Positions 17,323 to 27,033 of a stretch of DNA of 64,000 bases are shown here, in pieces; within the stretch, counting starts at the first letter, position 1; each line of letters opens with the position of its first letter. Under the pieces are notes generated by a model. The model was not told the origin of the DNA, did not search any database, and saw only the letters and a program-made list of their open reading frames with translations. The stretch lies in assembly GCF_018417535.1 (NCBI RefSeq), contig NZ_CP070977.1, positions 1,860,001 to 1,924,000 on the forward strand, read 5' to 3'. A program made the translations under genes and the position numbers. The DNA comes from Burkholderia pyrrocinia. GTDB taxonomy: Bacteria > Pseudomonadota > Gammaproteobacteria > Burkholderiales > Burkholderiaceae.

Positions 17323-19236
17323 ATGCCGGATTATTCAGTCCGGGCGAACGTCGGCATGCGAACCCGCCGCAACGCTCAATCACCGAATCACCGCACGCAT
17401 ATTTTGGAATCTCTCACCCCTGCCCAGCGCAACGCCCACAACGCGAAGCTGTCGAGCTACGCGCACCGGCCGATCGCGTTCCTGTTCCGCTACATCCGCC
17501 TGCACCCCGTCGCCCACCTCATCGTGCTGTGCAGCGTGCTGGCCGCCGTCGGCTGCGCACTCGGCTCGCAATACGCGATCAAGCACCTGATCGACGTGCT
17601 GGCAACCGGGCGCCATCATCCGGGCCCGCTGTGGAGCGCGTTCGCGCTGCTCGTCGGGCTGATCGCGGCCGACAACCTGCTGTGGCGCGTCGGCGGCTGG
17701 GTCGCCGCGCACACGTTCGTCGCGGTCACCGGCGACCTGCGGCGCGACCTGTTCCAGTACCTGATCGGCCATTCGCCGACCTACTACTCGGAAAAGCAGC
17801 CCGGCACGCTCGCGAGCCGCATCACCGCCACGTCGAACGCGGTCTACACGTCCGAGAACACGATGGCGTGGAACGTGCTTCCACCGTGCATCGCGGTGAT
17901 GGGCGCGATCCTGATGATCATCGTCGTCAATCCGTTGATGGCCGCCGGCCTGCTCGGCTGCTCGGCCGTGCTGTCCGTCATCCTGTTCAAGCTCGCCGGG
18001 CGCGGCTCGGCCCGCCACCATGCGTTCGCCGCAAAGGCCGCGGCGGTCGACGGCGAACTCGTCGACGTGATCGGCAACATGGGCCTCGTGCGTGCGTTCG
18101 GGATGACGCTGCGCGAACAGAAGCGCTTCGGCGCGACGGTCAAGGCCGAGATGGACGCGCGCCAGCAGAGCCTGCTCTATCTCGAGAAGCTGCGCCTGCT
18201 GCACGCGGTGATCACCGCGATGCTGTCCGCCGGCTTGCTCGGCTGGGCACTGTGGCTGTGGGACCAGGGCCGCGCGACGTCGGGCGACATCGTGCTCGTC
18301 AGCTCGCTCGGCTTCACGATCCTGCACGGCACGCGCGATCTCGCGGTCGCGCTCGTCGATGTCACGCAGCACATCGCGCGCCTGTCCGAAGCCGTGAAGA
18401 CGCTGCTCGAGCCGCACGGGATGCAGGACCACTCCGACGCGCAACCGCTGTCGGCCAAGGGCGGCCGCGTCGACTTCGAGCGCGTGACCTTCGCGTATCC
18501 GCACCGCCGCGCGATCCTCGACCACTTCGACCTCCATATCGAACCGGGTCAGCGCGTCGGCCTGATCGGCAAGTCGGGCGCCGGCAAGTCGACCGTGCTC
18601 GCACTGCTGCAGCGCTTCTACGATACGCAGGACGGCATCGTGAAGGTCGACGGCCAGGACGTGAAGACGATCACGCAGGACAGCCTGCGCCACGCGATCG
18701 CGCTAGTGCCGCAGGACATCTCGCTGCTGCACCGGACGATCTACGACAACATCGCGTACGGCCGCCCCGATGCGACCCGCGACCAGGTGCTCGCCGCCGC
18801 GCGCGACGCGCGCTGCGCGGAGTTCATCGAGGCAATGCCGGAAGGCTATGACACGATCGTCGGCGACCGCGGCGTCAAGCTGTCCGGCGGCCAGCGCCAG
18901 CGCATCGCGATCGCACGCGCGATCCTGAAGGATGCGCCGATCCTGTTGCTCGACGAAGCGACGTCGGCGCTCGACAGCGCGTCCGAGGAAGCGATCCAGA
19001 GCGCGCTCGACCGCCTGATGGTCGGCCGCACGGTGATCGCGATCGCCCACCGCCTGTCGACGCTGCGCAACTTCGACCGGATCATCGTGATGAGCAACGG
19101 CAAGGTGATCGACGACGGCAGCCCCGACGTACTGCGCAACCGCCCTGGCCTGTATCGCGACCTGCTCGCGAAGCAGCACGGCCGCCATCACGCGGCACCC
19201 GACGGCAACACGCCGACCGGCGAACGCGTGGCCTGA
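17323..19236 (+). CDS. ABC exporter, fused permease-ATPase
   Basis: A 637-residue half-transporter. About six membrane segments fill residues 60-340, and the nucleotide-binding domain fills 380-620. ATPase motifs are GKSGAGKST (Walker A), ALVPQDISLL (Q-loop), KLSGGQRQRIAIARA (signature), ILLLDEATSALD (Walker B) and AIAHRLSTLR (H-loop). It should act as a homodimeric exporter like MsbA, but it is too divergent for me to name a substrate. The ATG at 17323 is a compromise: TTG 17314 and ATG 17356 are also in frame, and none has a clear ribosome site. Confidence 0.85.
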   Translation: MPDYSVRANVGMRTRRNAQSPNHRTHILESLTPAQRNAHNAKLSSYAHRPIAFLFRYIRLHPVAHLIVLCSVLAAVGCALGSQYAIKHLIDVLATGRHHPGPLWSAFALLVGLIAADNLLWRVGGWVAAHTFVAVTGDLRRDLFQYLIGHSPTYYSEKQPGTLASRITATSNAVYTSENTMAWNVLPPCIAVMGAILMIIVVNPLMAAGLLGCSAVLSVILFKLAGRGSARHHAFAAKAAAVDGELVDVIGNMGLVRAFGMTLREQKRFGATVKAEMDARQQSLLYLEKLRLLHAVITAMLSAGLLGWALWLWDQGRATSGDIVLVSSLGFTILHGTRDLAVALVDVTQHIARLSEAVKTLLEPHGMQDHSDAQPLSAKGGRVDFERVTFAYPHRRAILDHFDLHIEPGQRVGLIGKSGAGKSTVLALLQRFYDTQDGIVKVDGQDVKTITQDSLRHAIALVPQDISLLHRTIYDNIAYGRPDATRDQVLAAARDARCAEFIEAMPEGYDTIVGDRGVKLSGGQRQRIAIARAILKDAPILLLDEATSALDSASEEAIQSALDRLMVGRTVIAIAHRLSTLRNFDRIIVMSNGKVIDDGSPDVLRNRPGLYRDLLAKQHGRHHAAPDGNTPTGERVA

Positions 19237-19256
19237 CGCGTCCGCGCGCAGCCGAT

Positions 19257-19292
19257 AAAAAGCCGCCGTGCTTCACGCACCGCGGCTTTTTT
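19257..19292. terminator. Bidirectional intrinsic terminator
   Basis: Arms AAAAAGCCGCCGTGC and GCACCGCGGCTTTTT pair with a single mismatch around a five-base loop. A T run follows on both strands. It sits between the convergent exporter and otsA genes and can end both transcripts. Confidence 0.9.
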
Positions 19293-19358
19293 CATTGCAT
19301 CGGGAACGGCCTGTCGGCATGGTGCGAAACGCGCCACGCGATGCGCCGGACCTGCCGG

Positions 19359-20738
19359 CTAGCCGTGCTGCAGATCGCGCAGGAAGTTGTCGCGCCACAC
19401 GGATACATTGTTCTCGCGAAGCTGCGCGATCATGTCCGTATAACGCGCGCGCCGTTCGGCGAGCGGCATCGTCAGCGCTTGCGACAGCGCATCGGCCATC
19501 CCGTCGATATCGATCGGATTGACGATCAGCGCGCCTGTCAGCTCGCGCGCGGCGCCCGCGAAGCGCGACAGCACGAGCACGCCCGGATCGTCCGGATTCT
19601 GCGCGGACACGTACTCCTTCGCGACGAGGTTCATCCCGTCGCGCAGCGGCGTCACGAAGCCCACGCGTGCGAGCCGGTACAGCGCGGCCAGCACCTGGCG
19701 GTCGTACTGGCGATGAATGTAGAGGATCGGCGCCCAGTCGAGCTCCGCGTAGCGCCCGTTGATGCGCCCCGACTCCGCTTCGAGCTGCAGGCGGATGTCC
19801 TGGTACGCGCGCAGGTCCGCGCGCGTCGACGGCGCGATCTGCAGGAACGACACACGATTGCGGATCGACGCCTGGTGCTCGAGCAGTTTCTCGAACGCGC
19901 GGAACCGCTCGACGAGCCCCTTCGAATAATCGAGCCGGTCGACGCTCATGATCAGTTGCCGCCCGCGCAGCGACGTCGCGAGCGTGCGTACGGCCTTGCC
20001 GTGCTCGCCCGCCTGCGCGAGCGATGCGATCTCGTCCGGATACACGCCGATCGGATAGGCGGCCGCGCGCAGCGTCTGGCCGAACGCGCGCACGCGGACC
20101 GTGTAGCCGTCGCGCTCGATCTCGCCGCCCGCCTCGAATTCGACGTAGTCGCAGAACGCGCGCAGGTCAGGCTCGGTCTGGAAACCGAGCAGGTCGAACG
20201 CACACAGCGACTCGACGAGTTCGCGGTGCGGCGGCACGTTGACGAGCACCTGCGCGGCCGGAAACGGAATGTGCAGGAAGAAGCCGATGCGGTTCTTCAC
20301 GCCAGCCTCGCGCAGCGCACGCGCGAACGGGATCAGGTGATAGTCGTGCACCCAGATCACGTCGTCGTCCTGCAGCAGCGGCACGAGCTGCTGCGCAAGC
20401 CAGACGTTGACGCGGCGGTAGCCGTCGAATTCGTGGCGGTCGTACTGGATCAGGTCCGCGCGGTAATGGAACGCGGGCCACAGCGTCGCGTTCGAGAAAC
20501 CGCGGTAGTACTGGTCGTAATCGCGGCGCGACAGGCCGACGGTCGCGAACGTCACCGGCCCGCGCTCCTCGACGCGGATCTGCGGCGCGCCGGATGCGAC
20601 GACCTCGCCGCTCCAGCCGAACCACATCCCGCCCGTCTCCTTCAGCGCATCGTAGACGCCGATCGCGAGGCCGCCCGCCGCCGGTTCGCCTTCCGAAATC
20701 GGTGCGACGCGGTTTGAAACGATGATGAGACGGCTCAT
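19359..20738 (-). CDS. otsA: Trehalose-6-phosphate synthase OtsA
   Basis: A 459-residue GT20 glycosyltransferase that makes trehalose 6-phosphate from UDP-glucose and glucose 6-phosphate, for osmotic and desiccation protection. Recognisable elements are [13 protein letters not shown] at the start, [39 protein letters not shown] and [15 protein letters not shown]. The length is normal. The start at 20738 overlaps the otsB stop by four bases (ATGA), so the genes are translationally coupled in the order otsB-otsA. Confidence 0.96.
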   Translation of the reverse strand: MSRLIIVSNRVAPISEGEPAAGGLAIGVYDALKETGGMWFGWSGEVVASGAPQIRVEERGPVTFATVGLSRRDYDQYYRGFSNATLWPAFHYRADLIQYDRHEFDGYRRVNVWLAQQLVPLLQDDDVIWVHDYHLIPFARALREAGVKNRIGFFLHIPFPAAQVLVNVPPHRELVESLCAFDLLGFQTEPDLRAFCDYVEFEAGGEIERDGYTVRVRAFGQTLRAAAYPIGVYPDEIASLAQAGEHGKAVRTLATSLRGRQLIMSVDRLDYSKGLVERFRAFEKLLEHQASIRNRVSFLQIAPSTRADLRAYQDIRLQLEAESGRINGRYAELDWAPILYIHRQYDRQVLAALYRLARVGFVTPLRDGMNLVAKEYVSAQNPDDPGVLVLSRFAGAARELTGALIVNPIDIDGMADALSQALTMPLAERRARYTDMIAQLRENNVSVWRDNFLRDLQHG

Positions 20739-21487
20739 GCGTGCGGCTGCCCCGCGCCAAGCCAGCGCGCGATCTGCTCGTGCAGCGCGTCGACCGAGTC
20801 GAGCCGCATGCGGGCAGACGTCTCGCCCGCACCGACCTTGATCGACAGGCCGCCACGCGCATTGACCACCGCGAAGCCCTTCTCGTCCGTCAGGTCGTCG
20901 CCCGCGAACAGCGGCACGCGGCCCGCGAACGGCGGCTCGTTGAGGAACGCGGCCAGCGCGCGCCCCTTGTCGACACTCTTCGGCTTGATCTCGAACACCA
21001 TCTTGCCGGGCTGCAGCACATACGCATCGGCATAGTCGGCGACGAGCCGCTCGGTCGCTTCGCGCGCCGCCACTTCGCGCTCGGGCGCATTGCGAAAATG
21101 CAGCGCGACGGCCGCGCCCTTGATTTCGAGCAGCATGCCCGGATGGCGATCGACGACGGCCGCGAGCTCGCGCTCGATGCGCAGCAGACGTTCGTCGTTG
21201 AAGCCGATACGCTGCGTGTCGCCGTTCGCATCGCGGCGCTCCGCGCCGTGCAGGCCGGCAATCGGCAGGCCGGGCATCTTCAGGAACGTGTCGAGGTTGT
21301 CGATTCCGCGCCCGGACACGATCGCGACCGCGCCGTGCGAGCGGCGGCGCAGCTCGTCGAGCAGCGTCAACAGCGACGGCGGAACGTGAATGCTGTCGGG
21401 CGTCGGCGCCAGTTCGACGAGCGTGCCGTCGAAGTCGAAGAAGAACGCGGTATCGGTCAGGGACAGGGAAGCCGGAACGGATTGCAT
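20735..21487 (-). CDS. otsB: Trehalose-6-phosphate phosphatase OtsB
   Basis: A 250-residue HAD-superfamily phosphatase that removes phosphate from trehalose 6-phosphate. The nucleophile motif is FFFDFDGTLVEL near residue 16, motif II is AIVSGRG and motif IV is FAGDDLTDEKGF. I start at the ATG at 21487 (MQSVPASLSLTD), just before the first HAD motif; the open frame reaches 21541 through low-complexity Ala/Pro codons. It is the promoter-proximal gene of the otsBA pair and is divergent from the Sco gene. Confidence 0.94.
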   Translation of the reverse strand: MQSVPASLSLTDTAFFFDFDGTLVELAPTPDSIHVPPSLLTLLDELRRRSHGAVAIVSGRGIDNLDTFLKMPGLPIAGLHGAERRDANGDTQRIGFNDERLLRIERELAAVVDRHPGMLLEIKGAAVALHFRNAPEREVAAREATERLVADYADAYVLQPGKMVFEIKPKSVDKGRALAAFLNEPPFAGRVPLFAGDDLTDEKGFAVVNARGGLSIKVGAGETSARMRLDSVDALHEQIARWLGAGQPHA

Positions 21488-21769
21488 CGATTCGATAGTC
21501 TGAGGGGCGGCCGGCAATGGCCGGGCCGCCGCTGCGCGCATGGAATTGTGCGCATCTTACCGCGCCTGCGCATCGAGTTGGGCGAAACCGGCGCATCGCA
21601 AGCAGCGCGCCGCCGGCCGCGTCAACTGCGACATATTGCCCCGCTCGCCCGTGCCGTACGGGTTTCGAAAGGACGCGGGCGCGCGAATTGCGCTACAGTC
21701 GCAACCGCCTGCCGCGCGACGCATGGCGCCGCGCCGGCCGGTCCCCCTTCCGTCCGATCGAGCCCCAGG

Positions 21770-22405
21770 ATGTCGTTTGCCCGTCCCGCGCCGCACCGGC
21801 GCTTCTCACGCTTCATCCGCACGGCCGCGGCACTCGCCGCCGCCGTGGCGCTCGCCGCGTGCACGCACGACGAGCCGCGCTGGAACCTGACCAACGTCAC
21901 CGGCCACCTGCCCGACCTGTCGTTCACGCTGACGGGCGGTGACGGCCATCCCGTCGACGCCGATGCGTTTCACGGCCAGGTCGCGCTCGTCTACTTCGGC
22001 TATACGCACTGCCCCGATGTCTGCCCCGAAACGATGGCGCGGCTGATGGAAGTGCTCGCGAAACTCGGCCCGCAGGCGAACGACGTGCGCATCCTGTTCG
22101 TCTCGGTCGATCCCGCGCGCGACACGCCGCAGGCAATGCAGTCGTATGTCGCCGCGTTCGACGCCGCGCATGCGCGCGGCCTGACCGGCACCGATCGCCA
22201 GATCGAATCGCTCGCGAAACGCTATCGCGTCGCGTACCAGATGGAAAAACGCGATCCGTCCGGCGGCTACGAAGTCACGCACAGCTCGGCCGTCTACATC
22301 TTCGACGCGACCGGCCGTGCGCGCCTGCTCGCGACCGACCGCGACTCGCCCGACGCCATCGCCGCCGACGTGCGCCGGATCATCGACACCGCCTCCACTA
22401 CCTGA
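21770..22405 (+). CDS. Sco1/SenC copper chaperone
   Basis: A 211-residue thioredoxin-fold protein that helps load copper into the CuA site of cytochrome c oxidase. It has an N-terminal export or anchor sequence ending LAAAVALAACTHD, a possible lipobox (LAAC). The copper ligands are the CxxxC of YTHCPDVCPE and the His in YEVTHSSAVYIF. The ATG at 21770 follows CCCAGG. Its stop codon is immediately followed by the ATG of the next gene, so the two are likely co-translated. It probably functions in the periplasm. Confidence 0.93.
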   Translation: MSFARPAPHRRFSRFIRTAAALAAAVALAACTHDEPRWNLTNVTGHLPDLSFTLTGGDGHPVDADAFHGQVALVYFGYTHCPDVCPETMARLMEVLAKLGPQANDVRILFVSVDPARDTPQAMQSYVAAFDAAHARGLTGTDRQIESLAKRYRVAYQMEKRDPSGGYEVTHSSAVYIFDATGRARLLATDRDSPDAIAADVRRIIDTASTT

Positions 22406-22864
22406 ATGCATTCCAACATGAAGACGAAGACGACACTCAAGGCGTTCGCCCTCCTCGCCGCGCTGTGCGCCGGCGCCCAAGCCTATGCCGCCGGCGCGAT
22501 CACCGCGCAGAACGCGTGGGTGCGCTGGCTGCCGAACAAGCTGCCCGCCGGCGGCTACGTGACGCTCGTGAACACGGGCGACAAGCCGGTCGATCTCGTC
22601 GACGTCGACAGCCCCGACTACGGGATGACGATGCTGCACCAGACCGTCTCGAACGGCTCGACGCAGAAGATGGAAATGGTCGACAAGCTGACGATCCCCG
22701 CGCGCGGCAAGGTCGACATCGCGCCGGGCGGCTACCACTTCATGCTCGAGGAGCCGAAGCACGCGATCAAGCCCGGTGACACCGTGCACCTGCGCCTGAA
22801 ATTCTCCGACGGCGAAACGGTCGACGCGCCGTTCGCGGTGAAGTCGCCGGCCCAGGCAAAGTAA
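22406..22864 (+). CDS. PCu(A)C periplasmic copper chaperone
   Basis: A 152-residue exported protein of the PCu(A)C family, which delivers Cu(I) to Sco or directly to CuA. The signal peptide ends near residue 29 (AQAYAAG). Copper-binding residues are the Met and His in YGMTMLHQT, the Met pair in KMEMVDK, and the His and Met in GGYHFMLEEP, in the family spacing. MKTKTT at 22418 is an alternative start. It directly follows the Sco gene with no gap and precedes ctaG by ten bases. Confidence 0.93.
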   Translation: MHSNMKTKTTLKAFALLAALCAGAQAYAAGAITAQNAWVRWLPNKLPAGGYVTLVNTGDKPVDLVDVDSPDYGMTMLHQTVSNGSTQKMEMVDKLTIPARGKVDIAPGGYHFMLEEPKHAIKPGDTVHLRLKFSDGETVDAPFAVKSPAQAK

Positions 22865-22874
22865 TGCGCGCGCG

Positions 22875-23744
22875 ATGAACCTCCTGTACTGGCTCGATCC
22901 GTGGGAACCGTCGCCAACCGTCGTCATCGCGGTGCTGACGGCCGCCGTGCTGTTCGCGCGCGGCGTGAAGAAGGCGAAGGTGTCGCCGCTGCGGCAGTTC
23001 TCGTTCTGGTTCGGGCTGACGGCGCTCTACATCGCGCTGCATACGCGGCTCGATTATTTCTTCGAGCACGAATTCTTCCTGCACCGCGCGCAGCATCTCG
23101 TGCTGCACCATCTCGGGCCGTTCTTCATCGCACTGTCCTATCCGGGCGCGGCGATTCGGGCAGGTATTCCGTTCAGTTGGCGGCAGCGCTTCGTGCGTCC
23201 CGCGCTCGCGTGGGCGCCCGTGCGCGCGACGCTCGACGTGGTGTTCCATCCCGTCGTCGCGGTCGTGCTGTTCGTCGGGCTGATCTATTTCTGGCTGCTG
23301 TCGCCGATCCACTTCATCGCGATGCTCGACTGGCGTCTCTATCGCGTGATGAACTGGAGCATGGTGATCGACGGGCTGCTGTTCTGGTGGCTCGTCGTCG
23401 ATCCGCGTCCCGCGCCGCCCGCGCGGCTGTCGCCGGGCCGCCGGATCCTGATCGTCGTCGCGGCGATCCCGCCGCAGATCGCGCTCGGTGCACTGATCTT
23501 CTTCACGCCGCACGAGCTGTATCCGATCTACTCGATCTGCGGCCGCGCGTTCACGTGGCTGAGCCCGCTGCGCGACCAGCAGATCGGTGGCCTGCTGCTG
23601 TGGATTCCCGGCTCGATGATGAGCGTGATCGGCGCGCTGATCGCGCTGCGGCACTGGCTGCGACTGTCCGCGCGCGGGCGCCTGATCGGCGAACGGGCCG
23701 CCCCGCGCACGGACCAGCCGTCGGTGGCGCGCGCCTCGCACTGA
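22875..23744 (+). CDS. ctaG: CtaG-type cytochrome oxidase assembly protein
   Basis: A 289-residue integral membrane protein of the caa3-type CtaG family, associated with copper insertion into cytochrome oxidase. About seven hydrophobic segments are seen. Conserved His-containing parts lie in or near membrane edges: FFLHRAQHLVLHHLGPF, SPIHFIAMLDWRLYRVMNWSMV and FFTPHELYPIY. It is the third gene of the Sco-PCu(A)C-CtaG operon. This family differs from the Cox11-type CtaG usually found inside betaproteobacterial cox operons, so it may serve a second oxidase. Confidence 0.88.
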   Translation: MNLLYWLDPWEPSPTVVIAVLTAAVLFARGVKKAKVSPLRQFSFWFGLTALYIALHTRLDYFFEHEFFLHRAQHLVLHHLGPFFIALSYPGAAIRAGIPFSWRQRFVRPALAWAPVRATLDVVFHPVVAVVLFVGLIYFWLLSPIHFIAMLDWRLYRVMNWSMVIDGLLFWWLVVDPRPAPPARLSPGRRILIVVAAIPPQIALGALIFFTPHELYPIYSICGRAFTWLSPLRDQQIGGLLLWIPGSMMSVIGALIALRHWLRLSARGRLIGERAAPRTDQPSVARASH

Positions 23745-23766
23745 CCGCCGCGCGGCGCGTGGCGCA

Positions 23767-24258
23767 TCACGCGCGCGCGCTGCTCATCCACACGTGCGGG
23801 ATGCCGTCCTCGTCGTGCACGTCCGAACTCGGCGTAAAGCCGAATGCCCCGTAAAAACGCTGCAAGTGGGCCTGCGCATGCAGGCTCACGGGCACATCCG
23901 GCCACTGCGCGCGGATATGCTCGAGCGCGCGCGACAGCAGCCCGTTGCCGAGGCCCGCGCCGCGAAACGCGGCGGTCGTCAGCACGCGGCCGATCCGCAC
24001 GTCGGTATTCTGCGCATCGGGCAACAGCACGCGCAGATAGCCGGCCAGGCGGCCGGCCGGATCGTACGCGGCCAGATGCCATGCGGCCTGGTCCGCGTCG
24101 TCGATGTCGCGATACACACAGTTTTGCTCGACCACGAACACCGCGCTGCGCGCTTCGAGGATCGAATAGATTTCGCGCGCCGTCAGCGCGTCGAAGGATT
24201 TCCAGCGCCAGTCGAGATCGGCGGCGCTCGGGGAAGCAGCGGGTGCGGATGCGTTCAT
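23767..24258 (-). CDS. GNAT acetyltransferase, ElaA type
   Basis: A 163-residue acetyl-CoA-dependent N-acetyltransferase resembling E. coli ElaA. The N-terminal WRWKSFDALTAREIYSIL and VFVVEQNCVYRDID are family hallmarks. The acetyl-CoA binding loop is RGAGLGNGLL, and the C-terminal part reads HAQAHLQRFYGAFGF. The natural substrate is unknown. It is convergent with ctaG and lies downstream of the pirin gene, from which it is separated by a terminator. Confidence 0.87.
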   Translation of the reverse strand: MNASAPAASPSAADLDWRWKSFDALTAREIYSILEARSAVFVVEQNCVYRDIDDADQAAWHLAAYDPAGRLAGYLRVLLPDAQNTDVRIGRVLTTAAFRGAGLGNGLLSRALEHIRAQWPDVPVSLHAQAHLQRFYGAFGFTPSSDVHDEDGIPHVWMSSARA

Positions 24259-24351
24259 CTGGGGTCCTGATTCGAGCGCGCCGGCCGGCGCGCGGCAACC
24301 GTCGATTATGCCTCGAAGCGCATACGGCGCGCGACCATTCGCCCGCGCGCG

Positions 24352-24379
24352 AAAAAAGGCCCCGCATGGCGCGGGGCCT
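24352..24379 (-). terminator. Intrinsic terminator after pirin gene
   Basis: A 9-bp perfect stem, AGGCCCCGC with GCGGGGCCT (24357-24365, 24371-24379), is followed on the minus strand by a run of six T residues. It ends the pirin transcript. Confidence 0.88.
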
Positions 24380-24384
24380 GTCCG

Positions 24385-25251
24385 TCATGCCGGCATCTGG
24401 CCGAACCGGCCGCTGTTGAAGTCGTCGATAGCTGTACGGATCTCCGCTTGCGAGTTCATCACGAACGGCCCGTAACCGACGACGGGCTCGTCGATCGGCT
24501 CGCCGCTCAGGATCAGCAGCTTCGCATCGCCGTTCGCTTCGATCTCGACGTCGCGGCCGTCACGCCCCAGTTGCACGAACTGCGCTTCGCGGGCGACCGT
24601 CTCGCCGTTCACCTGCACCGTGCCGCTCAGCACGACCACCGCGAGCGTGCGCCCTTCGGCGACCGGAAACCGCGCATGGCCACCTGCCACGAGCCGCACG
24701 TCCCACACGTCGATCGGCGTGTGCGTGCGGGCCGGGCCGCGCCGCCCGTCGAGTTCGCCCGCGATGATCCGCGCACGCCCCGCGCCGTCCGGCAGCTCGA
24801 CCACGGGGATGTCCGCGTTCAGCAGCGTCTGGTAGCCGGGCGCCCCCATCTTGTCCGCGGCGGGCAGGTTCACCCACAACTGCACCATCTCGAGCGGACC
24901 GCCACGCTTCGTGAATGCCTCCGAGTGGAATTCCTCGTGCAGGATCCCGCTCGCGGCCGTCATCCACTGCACGTCGCCCGGGCCGATCACGCCGCCCGCG
25001 CCGGTCGAGTCGCGGTGAGCGACCTCGCCGTCATAGACGATCGTCACCGTTTCGAACCCGCGGTGCGGATGCTGGCCGACGCCGCGCGGCGCCGTAGCCG
25101 GCTCGAACGTCGCGGGGCCCGCGTAATCGAGCAGCAGGAACGGGCTCAGGTGCGTGCCGTGAGACTGGTAGCTGAACATCGAACGCACCGGGAAACCGTC
25201 GCCGACCCAATGGCCGCGCGGCGCACTGTACACACCCTGGATCTTCTTCAT
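24385..25251 (-). CDS. Pirin-family bicupin
   Basis: A 288-residue bicupin of the pirin family. The N-terminal cupin metal ligands are visible as QHPHRGFETVT (two His) and GILHEEFHSE (His and Glu). Bacterial members include quercetin-2,3-dioxygenase-like enzymes and redox regulators, and which applies here cannot be told. The start at 25251 has a strong GGAGAGGG site; the open frame continues upstream to 25362 but lacks family similarity there. A LysR regulator is divergent 109 bp away and probably controls this gene. Confidence 0.9.
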   Translation of the reverse strand: MKKIQGVYSAPRGHWVGDGFPVRSMFSYQSHGTHLSPFLLLDYAGPATFEPATAPRGVGQHPHRGFETVTIVYDGEVAHRDSTGAGGVIGPGDVQWMTAASGILHEEFHSEAFTKRGGPLEMVQLWVNLPAADKMGAPGYQTLLNADIPVVELPDGAGRARIIAGELDGRRGPARTHTPIDVWDVRLVAGGHARFPVAEGRTLAVVVLSGTVQVNGETVAREAQFVQLGRDGRDVEIEANGDAKLLILSGEPIDEPVVGYGPFVMNSQAEIRTAIDDFNSGRFGQMPA

Positions 25252-25360
25252 TGCCCTCTCCAAATTGCGGCGAAACACGTGTTTCGCATCCTGAGTACGA
25301 ATATAGAGGTGGAACGATCGATCCGGTAGACTGCCAAAATCGCACTCAGCGTTCCATTTC

Positions 25361-26278
25361 ATGAACGATAAAGAGCGGGATCTGAACGATCTCTACTACT
25401 TCGTGCAGGTCGTCGAGCATGGCGGCTTCGCGCCTGCCGGGCGCGCGCTGGACCTGCCGAAATCGAAGCTGAGCCGCCGCATCGCGCTGCTCGAGGAACG
25501 GCTCGGGATGCGGCTGATCCAGCGCTCGACACGCCGCTTCACCGTCACCGACGTCGGCCAGACCTATTACGCGCATTGCCGTGCGATGCTCGTCGAGGCC
25601 GATGCCGCCGACGAGGCGATCGCGCTGCTGCACGAGGAGCCGCGCGGCATCGTGCGCGTCAGTTGCCCGGTCGTGCTGCTCGATTCGCTGGTCGGCGCGA
25701 TGATCGCCGCGTTCATGGCCGCGTGCCCGCGCGTCGAGATCCACCTGGAAGCGACCAACCGGCGCGTCGACGTGGTCGGCGAAGGCATCGACGTCGCGAT
25801 CCGCGTACGTCCGCCGCCGCTCGAGGACAGCGATCTCGCGCTGCGCGTGCTGGCCGAGCGCGGCCAGTGCCTCGTCGCGAGCCCCGCGCTGCTGCGCGAG
25901 CGCGGCGTGCCGGCCGTTCCCGCCGATCTCGCGCGCCTGCCGAGCCTCGATCACGGCGTGCCGCAGTCCGCGCACGTGTGGCGGCTGCGCGGGCCCGACG
26001 GCGCTCAGGCCGAAATCCATCACCAGCCGCGCTTCGTGACGGGCGGCATGCTCGCACTGCGCGCGGCGGCGGTCGCGGGCGTCGGTGTCGTGCAGTTGCC
26101 GACGATGATGGTGCGCGACGAGGTCGCGCGCGGCGAACTGACAACGGTACTGCCGGACTGGGCGCCGCGCCGCGAGATCGTGCACGCGGTGTTCGCGTCG
26201 CGCCGAGGGCTGCTGCCCGCGGTGCGGGCGCTGCTCGATTTTCTGGCGGAGCGGTTCGCGGAACTCGAGCCCGATTGA
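25361..26278 (+). CDS. LysR-family regulator beside pirin gene
   Basis: A 305-residue LysR regulator. The winged-helix DNA-binding domain occupies residues 5-65 (DLYYFVQVVEHGGFAPAGRA, KSKLSRRIALLEERLGMRLI), and the effector-binding domain begins near residue 90. The divergent placement to the pirin gene is the classical LysR arrangement, and the 109-bp gap between them should contain the shared operator. The effector is unknown. A T-N11-A type site was not picked out with confidence. Confidence 0.9.
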   Translation: MNDKERDLNDLYYFVQVVEHGGFAPAGRALDLPKSKLSRRIALLEERLGMRLIQRSTRRFTVTDVGQTYYAHCRAMLVEADAADEAIALLHEEPRGIVRVSCPVVLLDSLVGAMIAAFMAACPRVEIHLEATNRRVDVVGEGIDVAIRVRPPPLEDSDLALRVLAERGQCLVASPALLRERGVPAVPADLARLPSLDHGVPQSAHVWRLRGPDGAQAEIHHQPRFVTGGMLALRAAAVAGVGVVQLPTMMVRDEVARGELTTVLPDWAPRREIVHAVFASRRGLLPAVRALLDFLAERFAELEPD

Positions 26279-26382
26279 GCGCGCGCGCATCGTACGCGAC
26301 CGCGCGCTGTAGACCGCACGCGCGTGCCGTAGACTGCGGTACGCGCATCGCGCATTTTCACAACCCCTATCGTTTTCCTGCC

Positions 26383-26886
26383 ATGTTCACGCTGTCCAAC
26401 GACCCCACCGCCTCCAAGGCCGATCAATACGCGACGCTCGTCGAGCAGGCCCGCGCGCTCGTCGAGTCCGAACGCGACCTGACCGCGAACGCGGCGAATT
26501 TCTCCGCGCTCGTCTACCACTCGCTCGACCGCCTCAACTGGGCCGGCTTCTACTTCTTCGACGGGACCGAACTCGTGGTCGGGCCGTTCCAGGGCAAACC
26601 CGCGTGCGTGCGGATCGCGCTCGGCAAGGGCGTGTGCGGCACGGCCGCGCAGACGCGCGCGACGCAGGTCGTGCGCGACGTGCATGACTTCCCCGGCCAT
26701 ATCGCGTGCGATGCGGCATCGGAATCGGAAATCGTCGTGCCGCTGGTGGCCGGCGACGGCACGTTGATCGGCGTGTGGGACGTCGACAGCCCGGTCGCCG
26801 CGCGCTTCGACGACGAAGACCGCAAAGGAATGGAAGCGTTGTGCCGCGTGTTCGTCGAACACGCGTGGCAGAAGGCGCGCGGTTAA
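26383..26886 (+). CDS. msrC: Free methionine-(R)-sulfoxide reductase
   Basis: A 167-residue single GAF-domain protein of the fRMsr (YebR/MsrC) family, which reduces free methionine-R-sulfoxide as part of oxidative-damage repair. The three family cysteines are in KPACVRIALG, GKGVCGTAA and HIACDAAS, and the acidic pocket ends in GVWDVDSPVAARFD. Length and cysteine spacing fit an active enzyme. It starts at the ATG at 26383, 104 bp after the LysR stop, and may share its transcript. Confidence 0.93.
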   Translation: MFTLSNDPTASKADQYATLVEQARALVESERDLTANAANFSALVYHSLDRLNWAGFYFFDGTELVVGPFQGKPACVRIALGKGVCGTAAQTRATQVVRDVHDFPGHIACDAASESEIVVPLVAGDGTLIGVWDVDSPVAARFDDEDRKGMEALCRVFVEHAWQKARG

Positions 26887-26969
26887 GTCGCGATTACGCC
26901 GCGGTTAAGCATCCCGCGGCCGGTCGCCGCGATCGCGCGCGAATCGCGCCGCGCGACCTCGAACGAAAC

Positions 26970-26988
26970 GGGCCCCGCGACGGGGCCC
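26970..26988. terminator. Hairpin between msrC and map
   Basis: A perfect 8-bp stem, GGGCCCCG with CGGGGCCC, and a three-base loop lie between two convergent genes. No T run is present on either side. Confidence 0.55.
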
Positions 26989-27033
26989 GATCAATTGGGC
27001 TGCTGCGCCGCAATGTACGGCGCACTGCAGGCG

